49,412 nucleotides of DNA from Paenibacillus sabuli (GTDB lineage Bacteria; Bacillota; Bacilli; Paenibacillales; Paenibacillaceae): assembly GCF_014705605.1 (NCBI RefSeq), contig NZ_JACXIZ010000053.1:1-49412 (forward strand), given 5' to 3'. Positions within the stretch are counted from its first letter, which is position 1, and every line of letters starts with the position of its first letter. Positions 1-8,177 of the stretch are shown in pieces. The notes beneath the pieces were generated by a model. It did no database searches and had not been told where the DNA came from. It was given only the letters and a program-made list of their open reading frames with translations. Position numbers and translations under genes: made by a program.

Positions 1-127
1 TATTCGGGCGATTGACCCTTCACACCTCCATCATACGGGGCACTCCTGTTTTTTTCAAAGCCGCTAGCTTAGCGTATACAGGAATGTTTAGCCTGACCAC
101 GCCCCGCCCGACTCCCCCCGACTCTAC

Positions 128-1309
128 CTAATACCGCACGCGCGTACCGTCCAGGATCAGCCCCGTATGGTCCACGATGATCTCGGACTGCTCGAACAGG
201 CCGTTGCGGATCGCCGTTGCGTACGCGTTCGAGCCGGCCGTCTCGATGCGCGTCTCGACCGCGTAATAGGCATTGCCGAGCGGGCCTTGCTCGGTTGAGA
301 TGGTGTATACATAGGCGCCCTCGCTGTCATAATGGACGGCATCCTTGTTCACGAGCAGCCGGGCTTCCTCGGCCGAGCCCTCGATGCGCACCGTGACGCG
401 TTCGCCGCCGCGCCAGCCCGCCTCGCCGTCCTCTAGCTCGATCGTCAGCAGTCGTGCGCCGGTCAAGCCCGCGCTGCCGACATTGCCGCCGACATCGCCG
501 CCAGCATCGGCGCCGCCCGCTCCAGCGCTCGTGCCGCCGGCCCCTTCCGGGCTCGCGCCCGTCGCGTCCTCGATGGCGGCGATCTGACCGGCGAACGTCC
601 GCGAGGCATCGTCGGTCAGCGCGATGGCATCGAGCGGATCCCCCAGGCTGAGCGTATCCGCCAGCTCGGCCGGCACGGCCAGCCGGATCCGATAGCCCTT
701 GGACGTATCGGCCAGACGAATATCCGGCCCGCCGGACCCGGCCCTCTCGAGCGCGGCCCCGGTCTCCAGGACGCGGCCATCGACCGGAGCGAGCAGCTCG
801 CGCCCGCGCTCCAGCTCCTCCTGGAGCTGCTGAATGTGCCGCTGCTGGTCTTCCAGATCGAGCTTCGCCGTCTCCAGCGCCGCCGCGGCGCTCAGCTTGG
901 CGGGCTCGTCGTCTTCCTTGTGCGCCATCTTCAGATTGTACACGAGCAGGTCCATCGCCATCTGCTGCTTTTTCCGCGCAGACTGCAGATCGGCCAGCTG
1001 ATACTGTACGTCGCTGTCGTCGTACCGGACCAACGGCTCGCCCTTGCGCACCGCATCCCCGACGCTGACGAGCACCTCCAGCACCGGCCAGCCCGCTGGA
1101 TTCGTCAGATTCAACGCCGCTGCCGGATGCACCGTGGCGCTCCCCTCGTAGTGGACACCCAGCGTACCGGCGGTCGGTACAGCCGTCACCACCTTCGGCA
1201 TCGCCAGCGACCGGATCGTGTTGCCCCCCAGCGTCAGCGCGACCAGCAAGGCGACGAACAGGCCGGCCAATACCCGTATCCTTCGTTGCTTCGAACCGAC
1301 TTTTCCCAT
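128..1309 (-). CDS. HlyD/MacA-like periplasmic adaptor (membrane fusion) protein
   Basis: A 393-residue protein with one N-terminal membrane segment (about residues 12-31) and an outward-facing rest. Two half-motifs of a biotinyl-lipoyl fold are visible: PVLEVLVSVGDAVRKGEP near residue 75 and LLAPVDGRVLETG near 172. They flank an alpha-helical hairpin rich in E, K, Q and L (about 105-170). This is the layout of membrane-fusion adaptors that work with ABC or RND exporters. The beta-barrel part carries a glycine/alanine-rich insert at about 250-283, which is unusual. The gene follows the importer permease by 74 bp in the same direction, so it may be the last visible gene of that operon. Its exporter partner would lie beyond position 1, and the 127 bases to the window edge hold no complete gene. 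Family assignment is firm; the partner and substrate are unknown. Confidence 0.8.
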   Translation of the reverse strand: MGKVGSKQRRIRVLAGLFVALLVALTLGGNTIRSLAMPKVVTAVPTAGTLGVHYEGSATVHPAAALNLTNPAGWPVLEVLVSVGDAVRKGEPLVRYDDSDVQYQLADLQSARKKQQMAMDLLVYNLKMAHKEDDEPAKLSAAAALETAKLDLEDQQRHIQQLQEELERGRELLAPVDGRVLETGAALERAGSGGPDIRLADTSKGYRIRLAVPAELADTLSLGDPLDAIALTDDASRTFAGQIAAIEDATGASPEGAGGTSAGAGGADAGGDVGGNVGSAGLTGARLLTIELEDGEAGWRGGERVTVRIEGSAEEARLLVNKDAVHYDSEGAYVYTISTEQGPLGNAYYAVETRIETAGSNAYATAIRNGLFEQSEIIVDHTGLILDGTRVRY

Positions 1310-1383
1310 GCGTTCTCACATCCGATCCCTCTGAACTCTCCCGGACTCTTCCGGCCTTTCCGGCTTTTCCGGCCTTTTCCGTT

Positions 1384-2280
1384 CTAGCCTTTGATCCCCG
1401 ACAATTGTATGCCTTCGACAAAATACGACTCGCCGTATAAAAACACCAGCACCGCCGGAGCCATATAGAGCGCCGACGCGGCGAAGCCGATTCCCCGCGC
1501 CTCCTTGTTGATCTGCGCCAGATACAGAGACAGCGGCTGCTTGGCGTCATCGTGCAGGAAGATCAGCGGCTGCTCGATCATGTTCCAGTAGTCGACGAAC
1601 AGGAGCACTGTCAGCGCGGCCAGCCCGGGGCGGACCAGCGGCACTACGACGCGCAGGAGAATCGTCGCCGGCCCCGCGCCGTCCACCTTGGCCGCTTCGC
1701 TGTATACGCGGGGAATGTAGGCCATGAATTGACGCAGCATGAAGACGCCGAACGCGCCGAAGATCCCCGGCAGGATCAGCGCCGCCTCGTGATTCTGCAG
1801 GCCGAGCTCGGTCATCACCAGATAATTCGGCACGAGCGTGACCTGGAACGGCATCAGCATTGTCAACAGGTAGACGAAGAACAAGACATCCCGGCCGACG
1901 AATCGGAGCCTCGCGAAGGCATACGCCGCCAGCGTAGCGCAGACGACCTGTCCGGCCACGATCGGCGCCACCAGCCAGACCGAGTTCCAGAACATATGCA
2001 GATACTTCGGAGACTGCAGCAAGACTTGCGCATACTGCCCGAAGGACAGCCAGTCGGGAAGCAGCTTCAGATTGACGAAGGCGTCCGCTCCACCCTGCGA
2101 GACGGGGACCATCACGCCGAGCAGGTCATAATTCCGACCAATCTCCTGCGTGGTCATGAGCGAGCCCGTAATCGTCAGTACAATCGGCACACTGATCACC
2201 AGCGCGACCGCGCAGGCGATCAGCGTAGCGACGATTTTGGACAGGATGCCGCGCGGCATTGCACCCGCACCTCCGTTCAT
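1384..2280 (-). CDS. Carbohydrate ABC transporter permease (MalG/AraQ type)
   Basis: A 298-residue integral membrane protein with about six hydrophobic segments and the cytoplasmic EAA-loop signature (YSEAAKVDGAGPATILLRV, about residues 185-203) that docks on the ATPase. Family knowledge makes it the second permease of a CUT1-type sugar importer. Its start overlaps the stop of the upstream permease by 4 bp (ATGA), a sign of translational coupling. No ATPase gene is present in the window; in Firmicutes such systems usually share a distant MsmX-type ATPase. The substrate cannot be read from the sequence. Confidence 0.88.
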   Translation of the reverse strand: MNGGAGAMPRGILSKIVATLIACAVALVISVPIVLTITGSLMTTQEIGRNYDLLGVMVPVSQGGADAFVNLKLLPDWLSFGQYAQVLLQSPKYLHMFWNSVWLVAPIVAGQVVCATLAAYAFARLRFVGRDVLFFVYLLTMLMPFQVTLVPNYLVMTELGLQNHEAALILPGIFGAFGVFMLRQFMAYIPRVYSEAAKVDGAGPATILLRVVVPLVRPGLAALTVLLFVDYWNMIEQPLIFLHDDAKQPLSLYLAQINKEARGIGFAASALYMAPAVLVFLYGESYFVEGIQLSGIKG

Positions 2281-3158
2281 TCCATGTTCTCCCGGAACCG
2301 GCGCTCGAGGCCGAGCAGGACCAGGACCAGCACACCGATGCAGACGAGCATCAGGGTCGCGGCCGCGGTCAGCTTCTGAACGTCGAGCGAAGCGAACATG
2401 TTGTTCATATAGTGTTGCAGCATATACAGGCGATCATAGGGGTAATCACCCGCCAGCAGGTAGGCCTCCCGGAACACCTTGAACGAATTGATCGTAGAGA
2501 TCAGGATGACAAAGAACAGCGTAGGCGTCAGATAGACGAGTGTAATCCGGAAAAAGCGGTGCACCGGCCCGGCGCCCTCGATGCTGGCCGTCTCGTAGTA
2601 GGTCCTGGGGATGGATTGCAGCCCGGCCAGGAACAAGATCATGTTGTAGCCGATGTTCTTCCAGATATACATGACGGCGACAGCGCCGAGCGACCAGTCC
2701 GACTGCAGCCAATCGATCCGCTCGAGGCCGAGTCCGTGCAGCCAGGCGTTCAGCGTGCCGTTCCAGTCGAAGAAGATCTGCCAGATCGTGACCGTCGAGG
2801 CGACGGGCACGACCAGCGGCAGGACGATCGACGTGCGCAGGCCCTCGCGCAGGAAGAGCGGCCGATTCAGCAGCAGGGCCAGGCCCAGCGACAGCGCGAT
2901 GAGCAATGGGACACCCACGCTGGTGAAGAGCAGCGTATTCGCTGCCGCCTGGCGGAATGCGCTGCTGTGCAGCAGCGCATCGTAATTGCGCAGGCCGACG
3001 TATTGGCTCCTGCCCGCTCCCGCCCCGTCGGTGAATGATTCCCAGATGCCGAGCGCGAAGGGGACGAGATAGAAGAGCGAGAAGCCGATCGCGCTCGGCG
3101 CCAGCAGCCAGGCCGCCTGGAATCCGTCCCGGCGACCGAGACGCCGCAGGCTATTCAT
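2277..3158 (-). CDS. Carbohydrate ABC transporter permease (MalF/UgpA type)
   Basis: A 293-residue membrane protein with an N-terminal helix beginning near LLAPSAIGFSLFYLVPF and six predicted membrane spans. The EAA loop is present as YETASIEGAGPVHRFFRITL near residue 195, with Thr-Ala-Ser in place of strict EAA. It is the first permease of the importer. Its start lies inside the 3' end of the binding-protein gene (8-bp overlap), so the three importer genes form a tight translationally coupled unit. Function as a sugar importer is a family-level inference. Confidence 0.88.
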   Translation of the reverse strand: MNSLRRLGRRDGFQAAWLLAPSAIGFSLFYLVPFALGIWESFTDGAGAGRSQYVGLRNYDALLHSSAFRQAAANTLLFTSVGVPLLIALSLGLALLLNRPLFLREGLRTSIVLPLVVPVASTVTIWQIFFDWNGTLNAWLHGLGLERIDWLQSDWSLGAVAVMYIWKNIGYNMILFLAGLQSIPRTYYETASIEGAGPVHRFFRITLVYLTPTLFFVILISTINSFKVFREAYLLAGDYPYDRLYMLQHYMNNMFASLDVQKLTAAATLMLVCIGVLVLVLLGLERRFRENME

Positions 3159-4617
3159 TGAGCAGCAGGTTGATCCGGTTGCCGATGATGGCTGCCGCTT
3201 CTTCCGCCGATTTCTGATCGGAGAAGAAGGCCTCCAGCTGACTGTCGACGATCTCCTCGAGCTTGGAGGGCCCTCTCACGATGTGCGAGGCGCCGGACAG
3301 CTGCGCGTCCACTTGCTCCAGCAGGGCGCGATCGATCTCGAGCGCATCCGCGCCTCTTTGCTTGACCACGCCGTCTTGCATCAGCTGCTGTTTTTGTTGC
3401 TCGTATACGTGCTTGTTCAGCGGGAATCCGGGACTGGATTCCAGATGGTCGTTGATGTAGGATTGTACGCTCTCGTCGTCCAGCAGGAACTTGACGAACT
3501 CCCAGGCGGCTCGGGGGTGCGGTGAATGGGCATTGATGCCGAGCGTGCCGACCGCGCTGTAGTAGCCGCCGCTGTCTTCGCCTGCCGCGTGCGGCTTGGC
3601 GTACAGCTTCGTGTTCGGATACCCGGCGAATCGGATGGCGTCCTGGAGCGAATATAGGTAGGTATCGGAGAAATACGCGTTCACGCCCCGGCCGCGGCCT
3701 GCTTGGGCAGACAACGCGGACGCGCGGTCATTCGAGACTACGTTGTACAGCAGGCCCTCGTCGAACATCGTCCGGACCTGTCGCATCATCTCCGCGAACG
3801 CTTCTGCGTCGAAGTGCGCATTCCCGTCGGATTCGGTGACGAGCTGGGTGTAATGCTCCGTGATCAGCTGGCGCAACAGGTACGACGGTTCGCTGGCAAG
3901 GACGGACGGGTAATCGCCCGTCTCTTGTAATTGCTTGGCAATCTCGATGAATTGCGGCAGCGTCCAGTTCGCGTCGTCGATCGCAACGCCGGCTCGAGCG
4001 ATGGCGTCGGCGTCGCCGAACAGGCCGACCAGCGAGAAGTACATGGGCATGCCGTACAGCCCGCCGTCGCCGCTCTGCGCATGCTCGATAATATTGGTGA
4101 AGTAATCCGCCTTGTCAAATGCCGAATCGTGCTCGATCAGTCCGTTCATGTCGACCAGGAGGCCGCGCTTGACGTATTGCTCGAAAGGAAGCTCGTCCAA
4201 TTCGATCACGTCGGGGCCCCCGCCCGCGAGCAGAGCCGCGTTATTGGTCTGGATAAATTGATCCCGCTTGTTCATCACGTCGTTCAGATCCTTGCCCGAG
4301 GTGGAGGCGGCGTGCAGCTCGATCTCGACATTCGGATGCAGCGCCTCGTAGGCCTCGACCACCGCTTGCACCTGCTCGCTCACATAATAGGTGGCGACCA
4401 CCAGCTTGACCGGCTCGTCGGCATCCACGTCATCGAACAAGCTGTCGTCTGCTCCGTTCGCGGTACCCGGCGCTGATGACGGCGCGGACGCTGGTCCCCC
4501 CGTACCCGCTTCGTGCTTCGTATCCGTCTTCGCAGTCGGCGCCCCGGGATTCCCCGGCCCGGAGCAAGCCGAGAGCAACAGCAACACAGCGAGTCCGATC
4601 CATACCGTAATTTTCAT
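3151..4617 (-). CDS. Extracellular solute-binding lipoprotein (family 1, sugar-type)
   Basis: A 488-residue substrate-binding protein. It has a short signal peptide with lipobox LLSAC (lipid-modified Cys18), a Ser/Thr/Gly/Pro linker (about 20-60), then the alpha/beta body starting EPVKLVVATYYVSEQ. GGPDVIELDELPFEQYV and GTLGINAHSPHPRAAWEFVKFL are typical of MalE-like family 1 proteins. The start is supported by AAAAGGAGATCGGAAA before ATG. The gene is preceded by a 121-bp gap holding four phased repeats, so it probably has its own regulated promoter although the kinase/regulator/lipoprotein genes lie directly upstream. The ligand is unknown. Confidence 0.88.
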   Translation of the reverse strand: MKITVWIGLAVLLLLSACSGPGNPGAPTAKTDTKHEAGTGGPASAPSSAPGTANGADDSLFDDVDADEPVKLVVATYYVSEQVQAVVEAYEALHPNVEIELHAASTSGKDLNDVMNKRDQFIQTNNAALLAGGGPDVIELDELPFEQYVKRGLLVDMNGLIEHDSAFDKADYFTNIIEHAQSGDGGLYGMPMYFSLVGLFGDADAIARAGVAIDDANWTLPQFIEIAKQLQETGDYPSVLASEPSYLLRQLITEHYTQLVTESDGNAHFDAEAFAEMMRQVRTMFDEGLLYNVVSNDRASALSAQAGRGRGVNAYFSDTYLYSLQDAIRFAGYPNTKLYAKPHAAGEDSGGYYSAVGTLGINAHSPHPRAAWEFVKFLLDDESVQSYINDHLESSPGFPLNKHVYEQQKQQLMQDGVVKQRGADALEIDRALLEQVDAQLSGASHIVRGPSKLEEIVDSQLEAFFSDQKSAEEAAAIIGNRINLLLNE

Positions 4618-4684
4618 TTTCCGATCTCCTTTTGTTTCCAGGCTGCCGACAATCCCGGCTCACATCCAAGTGTAAAACCCGCAT

Positions 4685-4728
4685 GTCGCCAAAACGTCGC
4701 CAACTTGTAAACAAAATGTCACCGCACA
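4685..4728 (-). promoter_or_regulatory. Four 11-bp phased half-sites, probable OmpR-family regulator binding array
   Basis: On the + strand the half-sites begin at 4685 (GTCGCCAAAAC), 4696 (GTCGCCAACTT), 4707 (GTAAACAAAAT) and 4718 (GTCACCGCACA), each exactly 11 bp after the previous one. Two are identical over 8 bp and the others keep GT and A/C positions. OmpR/PhoB-type winged-helix regulators bind tandem direct repeats of about 11 bp, and such a regulator is encoded at 7412-8104 just upstream. The array sits 68-111 bp before the start of the binding-protein gene. The repeats are read directly; the regulator assignment is inference. No convincing -35/-10 pair was found. Confidence 0.6.
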
Positions 4729-4738
4729 GCGTGATCGG

Positions 4739-5953
4739 CTACTGAAATTCGACAATAATCTGCTGCCTGTCCTCGGGCCCCTCCGCCACGATCGGCGTGT
4801 CCGATGCCGTAGAAGGATGCATCATCCGATCGGACAGGGGGTATCGCTTGCCGCCTTGCAGCAGCAGGCGCTTCCCGCCCGGGCTCCAGTCCATCGCAGT
4901 CGGCAAGATCCCTTGATACACCGTCGACTCGTACAAGAGGTTGTTGCCCTGCAGCCTGGCCGCATAGACTGCATGCCGTCCGCTCGCGAAGTAGGCGATC
5001 GCCTTGCGGTCGCGCGACAATCGGAATCGCCCGATCTTCTCCAGCAGCACGACCGTCTCCCCGGTGCGGTGGTCATAAGCGGACAGCGTGCCATTCTCGT
5101 CGAGATAGATGAATTGATTGTCGTTCACCCATTCGGCCATCGCGCGCTCGATGCCTTCGCCCTCCACCGGAGGCGCGAAGGCGACGAGGTAGCGGCTCCC
5201 GTCGCGGACGGCCATCCGGACGGCGCTCTCGGTCACGAACAGCACGGCGCCGGCATCGTTCGTCGGGATGACGGTCATGTCGCTCGTCACGTTGTCCAGA
5301 CCGGCCACCGGATAGTGCGCGGCGGTCCCGTCTTCTACATCGCAGAGCAGAATGCTGACGGAGCGCTCCCCTTGCACATTGCGCAGCAAAAAATAAGCGA
5401 GATAGCGGCTGTTGGCCGACCACGCGCCGGCTTCGCCGAGCATCCGGACCTGACTGCCGGCCAGCTCCGCCACCGTGCGCGTCTCGCCGTCCGGCAGCGT
5501 CACCACTCGGACCGCCATGCCGTCCCCGCGATCGCGATCGGTTGCGGCCAGATAGCGGCCATCCGGAGACAGCCGCTCCGGACGCAATCCGTCGTCCAGG
5601 CGCAGGGGCTCGGACGCAGCCGCATAGGGAGGGACGAGGGTATGCACACCATAGATGAGCTGTTCTCGCGTCTGGAGACTGGCGGACAACGCGACGACCG
5701 TATCCGGGTCCGACCAGCCGATCGGCTGCGTGAGCTCGGACTCCGTCGTCGGGAGGCTATAGATCCGCTCGACCTGGTAGGGGAAGCTCCCTGCGTCGGA
5801 AGCCGGCGCTTCGCTGGCATCCGGCATCACGATCAGCTCCGTGTGCGGCCCGCCGCCGCACCCCGACAACACCGCCAGCACCACGACGAGCGCGGCACAG
5901 GCCAGGCCGGCTGACCCGATCCTGCGCTTGGGCACAATTGGTCTGTTGCTCAT
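4739..5953 (-). CDS. Beta-propeller lipoprotein of unknown function, accessory to the adjacent two-component system
   Basis: A 404-residue exported protein. The signal peptide ends in the lipobox VLSGC (Cys32), so it should be tethered on the outer face of the membrane. The body has repeated strand-turn units such as RLSPDGRYLAATDRD, SANSRYLAYFLL and LSRDRKAIAYFAS, typical of TolB/WD40-like propellers. The start is ATG at 5953, overlapping the kinase stop by ATGA; the longer open frame to 6310 is only a shadow of the kinase gene. Tight coupling to a sensor kinase suggests it modulates or feeds signal to that kinase, but no catalytic residues or ligand can be named. Confidence 0.75.
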   Translation of the reverse strand: MSNRPIVPKRRIGSAGLACAALVVVLAVLSGCGGGPHTELIVMPDASEAPASDAGSFPYQVERIYSLPTTESELTQPIGWSDPDTVVALSASLQTREQLIYGVHTLVPPYAAASEPLRLDDGLRPERLSPDGRYLAATDRDRGDGMAVRVVTLPDGETRTVAELAGSQVRMLGEAGAWSANSRYLAYFLLRNVQGERSVSILLCDVEDGTAAHYPVAGLDNVTSDMTVIPTNDAGAVLFVTESAVRMAVRDGSRYLVAFAPPVEGEGIERAMAEWVNDNQFIYLDENGTLSAYDHRTGETVVLLEKIGRFRLSRDRKAIAYFASGRHAVYAARLQGNNLLYESTVYQGILPTAMDWSPGGKRLLLQGGKRYPLSDRMMHPSTASDTPIVAEGPEDRQQIIVEFQ

Positions 5954-7407
5954 AGCGCTCCCTCCGTTCTGTACGCGGGCATCGTAACCTCGACGCGCGT
6001 CATTCGATCCGCGCTGACCATGCGGACCGTCCCGCCGTGATCGTCGACGATCGCCTTGACGATGCTTAGTCCGAGGCCGACACTGCCGGCTTCCGGGGTG
6101 CCGTGGTCCGACATATAGAACGGCTGGAACCATCGATCCAGCTGCTCCGGCGCGATCGTCTCGCCCGGATTGCGGACGACGAGGCGCACATCCCCGTCTG
6201 CCGCTTCGGCCATGGCCGCGATCTCGGCCTGCGGCGCGCTGTACTTGATCGCATTGTCGATCAGATTGATCAGCACCTGCCGCAGCCGCCTCGGCTGTCC
6301 CTCGATCCACAAGCCGTCGCCCGACTCGCAGACGAGGGTCTTGCGGTAGCGCTGTGCCCGGAAGGCCATCGACTCGCAGACGTCGCGCAGCATGCTCCCC
6401 GCATCCGTGACCTCGAACGGCTCGCTTCCCGCCCCTCCGCTCGACATCTCCAGCAGATTCAGCACCATGCCTTGCAGGCGCCGGCTCTCTTCGACAATGT
6501 GAGTCATCCCCTTATCGAAGAGCGACCGGTCGGTCTCCCCCTTCTCCCGGATCATCTCGCCGTACCCGAGAATCGAGGTGAGCGGCGTCTTCAGCTCGTG
6601 CGTGACGTTGTCAAAAAATTGCTTGCGCTCCTCGCTCATGCGCTTCAGCCGATCGCGGTCACTCGCAATCGTCGAGATCTGGCTGCCGATCTGCTCGATC
6701 ATGCCGTTAAAATCGGCGGCCAGCCGGCCGATCTCGTCCTTGCGCCGGATCTCGGCGCGGACCTCCAGATTGCCGCCGCGCACCGCCTTGGACGCCCGGG
6801 CCAGCTTGGCTAGCGGCAGCGTCATGTGGCGGGAGAGCAGATAGGACAACAGGAAGACCGCCGCGAAGATCGCCAGCGCCATGTAGAAGATCGTATCCAA
6901 TATGCGCCCGCTCTGTCCGTAGAGGAGCGAGAAGTCTTTGGAGAAGCGAAGGATGCCGACCTCGAGGCCGTCCATGACGACCGGGTAGGAGAAGAGGACA
7001 GTCCCCGAGTCGTCGTCATATGTGATCAGATAGGCGGTCTTGCCTTGCATGGCCTGCTGCAGATCGGCGTCGTCTTGGCCGGCGAACGCCGCAGGCTGGG
7101 AGGACGACAGCAGCGTGCCGTCAGTCGCATAGGCGCTGACCTCGCTGGAGGTGGCATAACGCAGCTCGCTGACCATCTCCTCGGCCATCTGGCCAAAATA
7201 CAATTCGCCGTTGGCGTACTGGCGGATCAGGAACGCTTGCCGCACGTAGACGCTGCTGTTCTGCTTGAGCCCGTTCAGATCGTCGGTGATGATCTTCTGA
7301 TTGCTGGTCCGGATCACTTCCTTGACGGACTGGTTCAGGATGAGGAACGCGAGGGTGAATATGAGCAGGAAGCCGACGGCGAACCGGGCGCTGATTGTCC
7401 GGAACAT
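5950..7407 (-). CDS. Membrane sensor histidine kinase (HAMP, HisKA, HATPase)
   Basis: A 485-residue kinase. Membrane segment one spans about residues 9-26, an extracytoplasmic sensor domain about 27-170, membrane segment two about 172-191, then a HAMP linker. The H-box is THELKTPL with phospho-acceptor His270. The N-box INLIDNAIKYS and the G-box GLGLSIVKAIV mark the ATPase domain. It begins 4 bp after the response-regulator stop and overlaps the lipoprotein start, so the three form a signalling module. The sensor domain looks like a single Cache/PAS-like fold (YATDGTLLSS, LFSYPVVMDGLEVGILRF). The signal is unknown. Confidence 0.9.
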   Translation of the reverse strand: MFRTISARFAVGFLLIFTLAFLILNQSVKEVIRTSNQKIITDDLNGLKQNSSVYVRQAFLIRQYANGELYFGQMAEEMVSELRYATSSEVSAYATDGTLLSSSQPAAFAGQDDADLQQAMQGKTAYLITYDDDSGTVLFSYPVVMDGLEVGILRFSKDFSLLYGQSGRILDTIFYMALAIFAAVFLLSYLLSRHMTLPLAKLARASKAVRGGNLEVRAEIRRKDEIGRLAADFNGMIEQIGSQISTIASDRDRLKRMSEERKQFFDNVTHELKTPLTSILGYGEMIREKGETDRSLFDKGMTHIVEESRRLQGMVLNLLEMSSGGAGSEPFEVTDAGSMLRDVCESMAFRAQRYRKTLVCESGDGLWIEGQPRRLRQVLINLIDNAIKYSAPQAEIAAMAEAADGDVRLVVRNPGETIAPEQLDRWFQPFYMSDHGTPEAGSVGLGLSIVKAIVDDHGGTVRMVSADRMTRVEVTMPAYRTEGAL

Positions 7408-7411
7408 GGCG

Positions 7412-8104
7412 TCACTCCGTCCGCTTCTCGAGCTTGTACCCGATGCCGAATACCGTGGTAATCAGATCGGACGCGTCGAGCTTCTTGCGTAGCCGCTGAA
7501 TGTGGGTGTCGACCGTTCGCGTATCGCCGGGAAAATCGTAGCCCCAGACGAGATCGAGCAGCTCCGCGCGCGTAAAAATCCTGCCGCGCTGACGCAGCAG
7601 TGTCGCCAACAGGTCGAATTCCTTCGGCGTCAGGTCGATCGGGGCGCCGTCTTTGGTGACCAGCCGTTCCTCCGTGGACACCGAGATGTCGCGCAGCCGC
7701 ACATCGGCCTCGCCCGCGGCTCCAATCGGATTGGACTGGGCGAGCCTGCGCAGCACGGTACGGACGCGGGCGATGACCTCCCGCAAGTCGAACGGCTTCG
7801 TGATATAATCGTCGGCGCCGAACTCGAGGCCGAGTACTTTATCGGTGATGTCGGACTTGGCGGTCAGCATGACGAGCGGCAGATTATGCTTCGCGGTCAC
7901 TTGCTTGCACAGATCCAGCCCGCTCATATCCGGCAGCATCCAGTCGAGCAGCAGCAAGTCCGGCCGGAACGTCTCGAGCAGCCGCATGCCTGCCGCTCCG
8001 CTATTCGCCGTCCGCGTCTCGAAGCCTTCGCCGCCAAGCCCGTACGCGAGCAGGTCGGCAATCGCTTCCTCGTCCTCCACAATGAGAATTCTTGTCTTGT
8101 CCAT
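7412..8104 (-). CDS. OmpR/PhoB-family response regulator
   Basis: A 230-residue regulator. The receiver domain has the acidic pair in VEDEE, phospho-acceptor Asp54 in LLLLDWMLP, and the conserved Lys in MLTAKSD. The C-terminal winged-helix domain has TPKEFDLLATLLRQRGRIFTR and DTHIQRLRKKLDA. The start at 8104 is chosen because MDKTRILIVEDE is the normal domain beginning and GGGAGAG lies 5 bp upstream; the open frame reaches 8143 without another good site. It should control the array at 4685-4728 and perhaps its own operator at 8115-8133. Confidence 0.9.
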   Translation of the reverse strand: MDKTRILIVEDEEAIADLLAYGLGGEGFETRTANSGAAGMRLLETFRPDLLLLDWMLPDMSGLDLCKQVTAKHNLPLVMLTAKSDITDKVLGLEFGADDYITKPFDLREVIARVRTVLRRLAQSNPIGAAGEADVRLRDISVSTEERLVTKDGAPIDLTPKEFDLLATLLRQRGRIFTRAELLDLVWGYDFPGDTRTVDTHIQRLRKKLDASDLITTVFGIGYKLEKRTE

Positions 8105-8114
8105 CAGACTCTCC

Positions 8115-8160
8115 CATCCTACTTGGTAGGATGATCTTATCACAATCCGCGGCTTGGCAA
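8115..8160 (-). promoter_or_regulatory. Candidate promoter and operator palindrome of the response-regulator operon
   Basis: A perfect 8-bp inverted repeat, CATCCTAC-TTG-GTAGGATG, occupies 8115-8133 and touches the ribosome binding site. Immediately upstream on the minus strand is a -10-like TAAGAT (8134-8139) and, 15 bp further, a -35-like TTGCCA (8155-8160). The palindrome would cover the transcription start, an operator position. The repeat is seen directly; the promoter match is weak and the bound protein is unknown. An RNA hairpin acting on translation is the alternative. Confidence 0.4.
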
Positions 8161-8177
8161 AACAACGCGTGCCCCCT

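Noticed and set aside
1-127. Start of a further minus-strand gene near position 30
   Set aside because: GGAGG-like sequence is present but no start codon at a good distance with a recognisable protein could be followed to the window edge.
1320-1383. Short CCGG/TTTT-rich repeats between permease and HlyD-like genes
   Set aside because: The units are too short and irregular to call an array; they are most likely local slippage in a GC-rich gap.
1552-2379. Long plus-strand open frames opposite the permeases (also 18060-22079 and 26401-28191)
   Set aside because: They lie exactly opposite real genes in very GC-rich DNA, have Arg/His/Gln-rich composition without domains, and lack ribosome sites. 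They are antisense shadows.
5954-6310. N-terminal extension of the propeller lipoprotein gene
   Set aside because: The extension is out-of-frame kinase sequence, has no ribosome site, and would remove the signal peptide from the N-terminus. ATG at 5953 is preferred.
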